Below are positions 1 to 6,609 of a stretch of 64,000 nt of DNA, piece after piece. This stretch comes from Breznakibacter xylanolyticus. GTDB lineage: Bacteria > Bacteroidota > Bacteroidia > Bacteroidales > Marinilabiliaceae. The position numbers and the translations under genes were made by a program. The stretch covers positions 155,746-219,745 of the forward strand of contig NZ_QKZK01000003.1 of NCBI RefSeq assembly GCF_003254275.1, read 5' to 3'. The notes beneath the pieces are model-generated. The model saw nothing but the letters and a program-made list of their open reading frames with translations, searched no databases and had not been told where the DNA came from. The first letter of the stretch is position 1. The number at the start of each line of letters is the position of its first letter.

Positions 1-2
1 TC

Positions 3-971
3 GCTTATTTGCGTGACATTAAATCCGTCGACGACATGGATTTAATTATTGCTTTAGGAATGGCCAAAGAAGGTTTCGACTGGCCCTTTTGCGAACACGC
101 TTTAACCGTTGGTTACCGTGGTTCATTAACCGAAATCATTCAAATTATTGGCCGTGCAACTCGCGACAGCAATAACAAAACGCATGCTCAGTTTACAAAC
201 CTGATTGCTCAACCTGATGCTGCCGATGATTTGGTAAAACTTTCGGTCAACAACATGCTAAAAGCCATTACTGCTTCTTTATTGATGGAACAAGTTTTAG
301 CTCCTAATTGGTCTTTCAAAACCAAACTTTCTGATGAAGACATAGCCAAACCGGGCGAAATTAAAATCCGTGGGTTAAAAGAACCCAGTTCTAAACGAGT
401 TAAAGACATCATCGAATCGGATTTGAACGATTTGAAAGCATCCATACTTCAAGACGATACAATGCTTAAAGCCATGCCCGGCAATGTTGACCCCGAGGTA
501 ATCAATAAAGTCTTGATCCCTAAAATTATTAAAATCAAATACCCCGTGTTAAACGATACAGAAGTTGAAGAAATTCGTCAATATGTAGTGGTTGATTCTG
601 TAATTAAAAACGGCGAAATTAAAGAAGTTGGCGATAAACGATTCATCCGCATGGCTGACACGTTTGTTAACATTGACGATATTCACATCGACCTGATCGA
701 CCAAATAAACCCTTTTCAAAAAGCCTTTGAGGTACTCTCAAAATCTGTAACAACAAAGGTTTTAAAAGTTATTCAGGAAACCATTGAATCGACTCGCATT
801 AAAATGGATTTCGAAGAAGCCAAAATCCTTTGGCCCAAAATTCAAGAATTTGTAAAAACATACAAACGTGAACCGTCTCTCTCGTCCAATGACCCTCTCG
901 AAAAACGAATGGCTGAATGTATCATTTATTTGAAAGAAGAAAAACGTAAAAGAATGGTTAGTGATCAATGA
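3..971 (+). CDS. DEAD/DEAH helicase, C-terminal part (cut by window edge)
   Basis: The reading frame is open to the first base of the window, so the true start lies upstream. What remains is the end of a superfamily 2 helicase. Near the left edge the protein reads GMAKEGFDWP and then QIIGRATRD, which fits helicase motifs V and VI (arginine finger) of the Res/DEAD family. The rest, about 250 residues, is a charged helical tail with no domain I recognise. The nucleotide-binding Walker motifs must be outside the window. The next gene, on the same strand, encodes a GIY-YIG nuclease, so the two may act together on DNA, for example in restriction or defence; that is inference. The helicase assignment rests on motif V/VI only. 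Confidence 0.75.
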   Translation, partial: AYLRDIKSVDDMDLIIALGMAKEGFDWPFCEHALTVGYRGSLTEIIQIIGRATRDSNNKTHAQFTNLIAQPDAADDLVKLSVNNMLKAITASLLMEQVLAPNWSFKTKLSDEDIAKPGEIKIRGLKEPSSKRVKDIIESDLNDLKASILQDDTMLKAMPGNVDPEVINKVLIPKIIKIKYPVLNDTEVEEIRQYVVVDSVIKNGEIKEVGDKRFIRMADTFVNIDDIHIDLIDQINPFQKAFEVLSKSVTTKVLKVIQETIESTRIKMDFEEAKILWPKIQEFVKTYKREPSLSSNDPLEKRMAECIIYLKEEKRKRMVSDQ

Positions 972-990
972 TAAATGGTCAATGATAGCA

Positions 991-1110
991 ATTAACAACT
1001 AACCATTAACAACTAACCATTAACAACTAACCATTAACAACTAACCATTAATAATTAACAATTAACAATTAACAACTAACCATTAACCCTTAACCATTAA
1101 CAATTAACCA
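991..1110. repeat. 14-bp AT-rich tandem repeat
   Basis: About eight head-to-tail copies of the unit ATTAACAACTAACC fill the gap between the helicase and nuclease genes. The first four copies are identical; later copies drift (ATTAATAATTAAC, ATTAACAATTAACC). The array runs directly into the start codon of the nuclease gene, so its length sets the spacing of any promoter or leader there. No hairpin or gene is seen in it. Confidence 0.9.
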
Positions 1111-2313
1111 TTGACTACCAAAACTAAAATTTTAGACGAAATATTTAACAGCGATTCATTGGGTTTGCTCAATGTCAAACCAAAGTGTTCTTCTGCCCGG
1201 AATGCAGATGAACGCCTGTTGGCATCATTTCAAGAAATTGTTGATTTCTACGAGAGAAACAACAACCAAGAACCAACACCAAACCCAAGTAATATTGCAG
1301 AATATCAGCTTTATTCCCGTTTGAAAAATTTGAGAGAAAGCGAAGAAAAAATATCAGCGCTTGCTTCCGTTGACAAATACAATTTATTGCAATCGGCAAA
1401 ACAAGAATTAATCTCAATCGATGATATTTTTAGTGATAATACATTTGACTTGTTAAATACTGATTCTGAAGGTTTATTTGATTTTAAACATACGCCTAAA
1501 GAATACGAGCGGGCAAGTGCTGAATTTGTGGCGCGTCGTAAACCTTGTAAAGATTTCAAAAAGTATGAACCTCTTTTTAAAGAAATTCAAAAGGATTTAG
1601 CATGTAATAATCGCAAACTTATTGATTTTGCTCAAAGGAATTTAGTTGAAGGCTCATATTATGTACATAATGGTGTTCTTTTCTTGCTCGAGAAAATCAG
1701 CATCACTCAAAAAGAACATTACAAACCCGATGGTACTAGAGTTCGAGAAGATGGACGAACAAGGTGTATTTTTGAGAATGGGACCGAATCCAATATGTTA
1801 AAAAGGTCTGTTGAAAAAATCCTTTACGCTAACGGCAAAGTAGTGACTGAAAACATTCAAAAAGTAAACGAAGGTTTCATTGAGAATTTTTGTGCCATAA
1901 CAACAGAAGACGAAGTTGCTGGTTACATTTATGTTTTAAAATCTAAAAGTACTGACAATCGGATTACTTCTATTCAGAACCTTTACAAGATCGGTTATTC
2001 TAAAACTGAAGTTACTGAAAGGATTAAAAATGCTGAAAAAGAACCAACCTATCTTATGGCTCCGGTTGATTACATTGCTGGTTGGAAATGCTTCAACATG
2101 AACCCGCAGAAATTTGAACAACTCATTCATAACTTCTTTGGTAATTCCTGCTTAGAAATTGATGTTTTTGATGATAATGGTAAACGTTTTACCCCCCGCG
2201 AGTGGTTTATTGCCCCTATTGAAGTCATCGAACAAACAATCGAATTAATTATTAACGGCAAAGTGATTTATTACAAATACGATGCTGTAAACATGACAAT
2301 AATTAAAAGATAG
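1111..2313 (+). CDS. GIY-YIG nuclease family protein (T5orf172-like)
   Basis: This is a 400-residue protein with a nuclease-like C-terminal domain from about residue 270. The segment begins GYIYVLKS and is followed by YKIGYS, an Arg in the next helix, EQLIHNFF and REWF. These match the GIY, YIG, Arg, Glu and trailing EWF positions of the T5orf172 branch of GIY-YIG nucleases. The N-terminal 260 residues are charged and helical and resemble nothing I can name. The start codon used here is TTG, right after the tandem repeat; no ATG lies near it in frame, and the next Met is far inside. The gene follows the helicase gene on the same strand and is probably co-transcribed. A role in DNA restriction or defence is inference from this pairing. 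Confidence 0.75.
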   Translation: MTTKTKILDEIFNSDSLGLLNVKPKCSSARNADERLLASFQEIVDFYERNNNQEPTPNPSNIAEYQLYSRLKNLRESEEKISALASVDKYNLLQSAKQELISIDDIFSDNTFDLLNTDSEGLFDFKHTPKEYERASAEFVARRKPCKDFKKYEPLFKEIQKDLACNNRKLIDFAQRNLVEGSYYVHNGVLFLLEKISITQKEHYKPDGTRVREDGRTRCIFENGTESNMLKRSVEKILYANGKVVTENIQKVNEGFIENFCAITTEDEVAGYIYVLKSKSTDNRITSIQNLYKIGYSKTEVTERIKNAEKEPTYLMAPVDYIAGWKCFNMNPQKFEQLIHNFFGNSCLEIDVFDDNGKRFTPREWFIAPIEVIEQTIELIINGKVIYYKYDAVNMTIIKR

Positions 2314-2628
2314 CACCGATGGCGCCCGTTTGCTACGCGTGTCTTTTCTCATATAGTTCAACCCTGCTCCCGCGCGACTCATGCAAATTCGGGTCACATC
2401 CGGACAGTGTTTCCGGGTTTATCAGGACACTTCTTTAGGTCTCTTTTCTTTGCTTTTCAAAAACACGATGAGCAATGAAAAAGACCATTATGATAAGAAT
2501 TTGTGTTTTGTTTGAATTGTATGCCGGGCTATGCATCAGTTGCCGTGAGGCAGCGAAAATCACAGGACCGGGGTAAGCGACAGGTGCCGTTTATTGTTTC
2601 ATTCCCCTTCTCTTTATCCAATTCCCCG

Positions 2629-2659
2629 TTGTCTTTTTCTCGTAAATTGCTTATCTTTA
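2629..2659 (+). promoter_or_regulatory. Promoter-like pair with no gene downstream
   Basis: TTG (2629-2631) is followed after 20 bases by TATCTTTA (2652-2659). This is one base from the Bacteroidota -7 consensus TAnnTTTG at the standard spacing. Transcription would begin near 2666, yet no reading frame opens until 3096, so it may drive a long leader, a noncoding RNA, or nothing. Confidence 0.35.
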
Positions 2660-2805
2660 CATTTCTCAGGGACATGCGCCCGGGGAAGCATCAAACAGCT
2701 CGTTGCATCTCAGCAGCTAGCTGTTTGTAGTTTATGGAGTATCCTTTCCCCCGTTCGGCTTAGCCTCCTAGCTAAGTCGCTCCCTTTGGCCTTGGCATCC
2801 CCTGG

Positions 2806-2863
2806 CTGGCGCAAGTTTGTAACATGTGCATTTTTCATGCCGTTCCCCTTCAATCCCTAACGG
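2806..2863. repeat. Dispersed intergenic repeat, copy 1
   Basis: This stretch starts with a REP-like stem (GGCGCAAG...CATGTGC) and continues through GCCGTTCCCCTTCAATCC to CTAACGG. A second copy lies at about 13829-13937, where some 50 extra bases sit between GCCGTTCCCC and TTCAATCCCTAACGG. I see no coding capacity. Confidence 0.7.
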
Positions 2864-2868
2864 AGTAC

Positions 2869-2889
2869 AGACGCGCTACCAGCGCGTCT
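2869..2889. repeat. GC-rich palindrome AGACGCGCT-ACC-AGCGCGTCT
   Basis: Nine-base arms are perfectly complementary around a three-base loop. It belongs to the same family as the AGACGCGAT-TC-ATCGCGTCT palindromes at 15043-15062 and 15535-15554. The change in the arm (CT against AT) is matched by a compensating change in the other arm, so pairing is conserved. Confidence 0.85.
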
Positions 2890-3064
2890 CCTTTGTAATC
2901 AGCACTGCAATATATAAATTAGCACACAACGCCTCCCATTCCTCCTCATTTTTAAATCCACCAAAAATCCCCCCATTCATTCCCCTTCTCCGTATCTATG
3001 TAATTCAATTCACACAATAACACAGCGATAACAAAAGCTCAATTAAACACATCCTCATCTTGTG

Positions 3065-3087
3065 TCTTGATACCCAAATCTTGATAC
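3065..3087 (+). promoter_or_regulatory. TCTTGATAC direct repeat before umuD-like gene
   Basis: TCTTGATAC occurs twice, 14 bases apart, ending nine bases before the ATG. The spacing would place both copies on nearly the same face region of the helix, as expected of a repressor site, but no factor is known. It could equally be part of the promoter. Confidence 0.3.
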
Positions 3088-3095
3088 TCTAAAAC

Positions 3096-3515
3096 ATGAA
3101 ATACATCAAACTCCACTCTTCAACCACCTTAGACATCTATTCCGCCTCCTTCGAGTCAGTGTTAGAATGCCCCATCATCGAAGGTGGGATCGCTGCCGGT
3201 TTCCCTTCACCAGCCGATGACTTTCTCGACTCGTCCATCGACATCAACAAATACCTCATCAAAAACAAACCCGCCACCTTCTATGCCCGTGTCAATGGAC
3301 ACTCCATGAAAAACGTCGGCATCAACGATGGCGATTTGCTCATCATCGACAAAGGCATCGAACCCGAAAATGGTAAAATTGCAGTGTGCTATATCGATGG
3401 AGAATTTTCTATCAAGCGGCTCAAAGTCGAAGAAAACCGCTTCTGGCTCATGCCCGAAAACGACGCATTTCAGCCCATCGAAGTGCTACCCGAAAGCCAT
3501 CTTCATAAAAACTGA
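3096..3515 (+). CDS. UmuD-like S24 peptidase, apparently shortened at the C terminus
   Basis: This 139-residue protein is a self-cleaving S24 family member of the UmuD type. Visible are the cleavage site Ala34-Gly35, the nucleophile Ser70 in NGHSM, and the general-base Lys107 in FSIKRLK. UmuD proteins of this group usually end in a strand like WGVVTHLIHK; here the sequence passes straight from LPES to HLHKN, as if about nine residues were deleted in frame. No umuC polymerase gene follows; the next gene encodes a small secreted protein. UmuD normally partners error-prone polymerase V, so this copy is either an orphan that serves a polymerase elsewhere or a decaying gene. Confidence 0.8.
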   Translation: MKYIKLHSSTTLDIYSASFESVLECPIIEGGIAAGFPSPADDFLDSSIDINKYLIKNKPATFYARVNGHSMKNVGINDGDLLIIDKGIEPENGKIAVCYIDGEFSIKRLKVEENRFWLMPENDAFQPIEVLPESHLHKN

Positions 3516-3588
3516 AAAAATAATGACCTCTGTTGATTACCTTTTTCCATGTGATCGGATAAATGAGAAATACTAAATCATTACGGTC

Positions 3589-4002
3589 ATGAAAAAGTTA
3601 TTTATCACTTTGCTATTCACAATTATCACATTGAATAGCTTTTCGCAATTGGTTCAATTTACCCCCCTTATCGATTCTCCACATAACAATGGTGTTAATA
3701 ATTCTCATCAAAATGAGAATCAAACATTCCGTACTACTGCTTATGTCTTGAATGACAGAGGTGAAGTTGAGAAAAAAATCTCAATCAAAGTTTCAGTTTG
3801 CGAAACTCCTTTGGGGGAAAGATTAAATATCACAGCATATTATGATCCCCAATCGGCAACAGGAGCGACTTGGCAACCGATAAATATTCAGGCATATACA
3901 ATTGGCAGTGTAACACCAATGACCCAAATAGAGCAGGTGGCTTTTGCAAATTTCAATTACCATGCCATCTGGGGGTTTCAAAAAATATGGTTTAACCTTT
4001 AA
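3589..4002 (+). CDS. Small secreted protein of unknown function
   Basis: The 137-residue product begins with a clear signal peptide (Lys-Lys, hydrophobic core, cleavage expected after NSFSQ). The mature part, about 118 residues, is rich in Asn, Gln and Thr and looks all-beta. There are no Cys pairs or catalytic motifs that I recognise. It lies in a same-strand group of exported proteins (to 6593), each apparently with its own spacer, so a shared operon is uncertain. Confidence 0.6.
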   Translation: MKKLFITLLFTIITLNSFSQLVQFTPLIDSPHNNGVNNSHQNENQTFRTTAYVLNDRGEVEKKISIKVSVCETPLGERLNITAYYDPQSATGATWQPINIQAYTIGSVTPMTQIEQVAFANFNYHAIWGFQKIWFNL

Positions 4003-4119
4003 TCATTGTCTGCGCAATGATGAATACATAACATTCAAGACGTTAGCATCACCCAACCATAAAAGATCTGCATTTATCCTCTTTCAACACTTTGCCTTAC
4101 TGTACTAAAATTTCAAACC

Positions 4120-5703
4120 ATGAGAAACTTTTGCTTGATCACATTTTTATCAATGTGTTTATTCGCTTATACACAAACTTCTAAAGAACATTGGATCGAA
4201 TGTAATAACGAAGGATGTTTGATCAACGATCCCTATTATACCGATAACACTACCGTAATTTGGACTGGAAAATGTTCGAATGGTAAAGCCACAGGCTATG
4301 GAATTCTAACAAAATATTATAGTGGTAAATTGCAATCAACCTATTTGGGGCATTACAAAAAGGGAATCCGACAGGGGAAAGGTCGTTTCGTGCATCATAT
4401 AGACGGAACTGAACATATTGGTTATTTCAAGGATGGACAAATGGTAGGAAAGGGCACCTGGTCTGATTCTTTGGGCAACCGGTACAAAGGTTCCTTTATC
4501 AATTACAGGATGCATGGTAACGGAAAAATGGTCTTTTCTGATGGGAGTACTTTTAAAGGATTTATGGCGACAGATAAATTGTATTCAGGAACTCTTACCC
4601 ATCCTGATGGTTCTGTTTCACACATCCATGAATGTCAGATAGTCCACACGATCAAAAAAATTAATTCCACTTACAAACCTGAAATTGGTAAGCTGATAAC
4701 GGAGTATTTTGATAGTCAATGGGAATATTGTGACAAACAAAATGCCGCTTATTATAGAATGGTTACTTACAAAGCACCTAATAAACCGATCGGCACTATC
4801 AAAAATTACAATATTTCTGGCGTACTATTGGATGAATATAACGCTGCCTACATAAGTTACGATGATCAGGCAAAGAATTTTTACGAAGGTGAATTTTGGA
4901 AATACTATCCAAATCATTCGATCAAAGAACATGGATATTTTCTGAACAATAAAATCAACGGCATACTTACCTTATACTATGAATCGGGTACTATCAGCGA
5001 CAAATGTTCTTTTAAAGATGGTTTATTGCATGGTATTTCTAAAAGATGGGATGATAACGGCAAATTGTTTATGACGGCAAATTTTAACAACAATGAGGTG
5101 TTGAATGAACGATACGATATTTTTCACAACGACACTATCTGCAAGTGGTTAAAGTCTGTAGATTTTAATATAAACAGGAATGAATGGGAAATATGGAATC
5201 CGGAAGATGAATCTGTTATTACTAATGACAATAAACTTAAATTCTCTGTTTCCGATTCAATATTCTCACCCCATTTCAGGGAAAAATATATCGATATAAA
5301 CACTGACAAACCGTTCGAAATTGAAATGAATATTTCAAATATCTCAGGCGTGGATAGTGCAGCATGTGGAATCTCCTTTTTTTCTAATACTTATGACACT
5401 TTTTACAATTTCTGTATCAATAAAAGACAAGAATATTTCATCATTGCTTTGAACAAAGGTGAATTTATGCCTCTCACAGACATTACATATTGCCAGGCAA
5501 TCAAACAAGGAAACGAGAAAAATACACTTACAATAACGAGAACAGATGATGCCTATTTTTTTTGTATAAACGGACATTTAGTTGAAACATTCCAGTTATT
5601 ACCAATAAATGAGTACAATATTGGTGTTGCGGCTTACTACAAGGGTGAACACCTTATTCATAACATATACACCTACGAATTAAATCCGGCCTGTCTTAAA
5701 TAA
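4120..5703 (+). CDS. Secreted MORN-repeat protein
   Basis: This is a 527-residue exported protein with a signal peptide ending near CLFAYTQ. Residues about 50-170 carry classic MORN repeats (for example YLGHYKKGIRQGKGRF, GYFKDGQMVGKGTW and YKGSFINYRMHGNGKM). A second block near 260-330 has MORN_2-type repeats (EGEFWKYYPNHSIKEHGYF, SFKDGLLHGISKRW). The final 180 residues form an uncharacterised beta-rich domain that looks like a lectin or laminin-G type fold, though this is only an impression. MORN repeats usually form elongated binding surfaces. Its function is unknown. A strong hairpin (5719-5754) closes the gene. Confidence 0.75.
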   Translation: MRNFCLITFLSMCLFAYTQTSKEHWIECNNEGCLINDPYYTDNTTVIWTGKCSNGKATGYGILTKYYSGKLQSTYLGHYKKGIRQGKGRFVHHIDGTEHIGYFKDGQMVGKGTWSDSLGNRYKGSFINYRMHGNGKMVFSDGSTFKGFMATDKLYSGTLTHPDGSVSHIHECQIVHTIKKINSTYKPEIGKLITEYFDSQWEYCDKQNAAYYRMVTYKAPNKPIGTIKNYNISGVLLDEYNAAYISYDDQAKNFYEGEFWKYYPNHSIKEHGYFLNNKINGILTLYYESGTISDKCSFKDGLLHGISKRWDDNGKLFMTANFNNNEVLNERYDIFHNDTICKWLKSVDFNINRNEWEIWNPEDESVITNDNKLKFSVSDSIFSPHFREKYIDINTDKPFEIEMNISNISGVDSAACGISFFSNTYDTFYNFCINKRQEYFIIALNKGEFMPLTDITYCQAIKQGNEKNTLTITRTDDAYFFCINGHLVETFQLLPINEYNIGVAAYYKGEHLIHNIYTYELNPACLK

Positions 5704-5718
5704 TTCAATAAAATGCAC

Positions 5719-5754
5719 TTTATCAGTCACAATCCTAAGATTGTGACTGATAAA
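5719..5754 (+). terminator. Perfect 16-bp hairpin after the MORN gene
   Basis: The arms TTTATCAGTCACAATC and its exact complement flank a four-base loop. The stem starts 16 bases after the stop codon of the MORN gene and its 3' arm ends in an A/T run, so it may terminate in both directions. It also rules out a start for the next gene upstream of 5755. Confidence 0.75.
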
Positions 5755-5781
5755 ACTCACAAAATCAAATTAACCACACCA

Positions 5782-6390
5782 ATGAATACAAAAATCAATA
5801 CTCGCTTTATTCTACTCTGTTTGGGCTTATTTATAGGCTTAATTGGTTGTCATTTCCACCAAAATGATAACAACAAGTCAGATTCAATAATTCAACCTAA
5901 TATAGCTCAAAAGCAAAATCCAATCGAATTATTCGACCTTATCTGTTTGTTTGCTCATGATCCTTCTTCCCCTTCACTCGAATGGGCAAATCAAGCGAAC
6001 AATCCTGACATCCTTTGGTCTAATTCTGGTATTCTAATGTCCGATGATCGCTTCTATCGTCATGGGCAGGCAATTGTTTCTGTTAACAATCAATTATTAA
6101 ATTGTCTTGATGTCAATTCTGTTCCTTGCAAATGGGATCTGGTTTTATCTGGCTCTCGCTGTGGTTACAACTCCTGTCTGATTCAAAGTGTCCATCATCA
6201 AGCTTTCAACGAAATATCTTTACCTGAACTTTTTAAGGGAAGAAATTTTAACTGCAAAGTAATTGATCATGATGACTTTACTTCACGTTATACATTCTCA
6301 ATTCCCGGAAAAACTCCATTCCTCCTGTCAATCTCTTGGTCTTGTGGCTCTGCTGGCTGTTCGCTGAAAATCATTTGCGATTATGAATAA
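5782..6390 (+). CDS. Lipoprotein of unknown function
   Basis: I chose the ATG at 5782 because the earlier in-frame ATG (5713) would translate through the terminator hairpin and place a polar stretch before the signal peptide. From 5782 the protein (202 residues) begins with a lipoprotein signal, core LLCLGLFIGLIGC, with the Cys at about residue 23 as lipid anchor. The mature part has six or more Cys, including SRCGYNSC near the middle and SCGSAGC at the end, so disulfide bonds are likely. I do not recognise a family. It precedes a 59-residue membrane protein gene by 23 bases. Confidence 0.6.
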   Translation: MNTKINTRFILLCLGLFIGLIGCHFHQNDNNKSDSIIQPNIAQKQNPIELFDLICLFAHDPSSPSLEWANQANNPDILWSNSGILMSDDRFYRHGQAIVSVNNQLLNCLDVNSVPCKWDLVLSGSRCGYNSCLIQSVHHQAFNEISLPELFKGRNFNCKVIDHDDFTSRYTFSIPGKTPFLLSISWSCGSAGCSLKIICDYE

Positions 6391-6413
6391 TTTCACCATT
6401 AAACCATCTGAAT

Positions 6414-6593
6414 ATGAAAAAAGTATATCTCTCGTTGCTCTTCTCCATAATGACATTTACATCTATTCATGCAGAAAGAGAATGGGGCAAAATGTCTGAC
6501 CTTGACGACAATGGCGGCTCATCGTGGATAATCTTTGCTATTATTTTCTTAATCGTAATAGTGAAAGTGATTTTTGATTCGAAGAAAAAGTGA
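6414..6593 (+). CDS. Small membrane protein, 59 residues
   Basis: This short gene reads MKKVYLSLLFSIMTFTS, then IHAEREWGK, an acidic Asp-Asp-Asn-Gly-Gly segment, and a second hydrophobic segment WIIFAIIFLIVIVKVIF before a basic end (DSKKK). It therefore has a cleavable signal peptide or first membrane segment and one C-terminal membrane anchor. The ATG is 23 bases after the lipoprotein stop codon, suggesting co-transcription. It ends 16 bases from the convergent CHAT gene. It is too short for family assignment, but the layout of hydrophobic segments and clean start and stop argue that it is real. Confidence 0.6.
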   Translation: MKKVYLSLLFSIMTFTSIHAEREWGKMSDLDDNGGSSWIIFAIIFLIVIVKVIFDSKKK

Positions 6594-6609
6594 AAATACA
6601 ATCACGCCT

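Larger units (their letters stand above)
2314..3095. other. Gene-free spacer with repeats
   Basis: No convincing gene is present in these 780 bases; the short open frames lack start signals and family resemblance. The spacer does hold a promoter-like pair near 2629-2659, one copy of a dispersed intergenic repeat (about 2806-2863), a GC-rich palindrome (2869-2889) and a short direct repeat just before the next gene. Confidence 0.6.

Noticed and set aside
991..1110. CRISPR-like repeat before the nuclease gene
   Set aside because: The 14-bp units are directly joined with no spacers; it is a simple tandem repeat.
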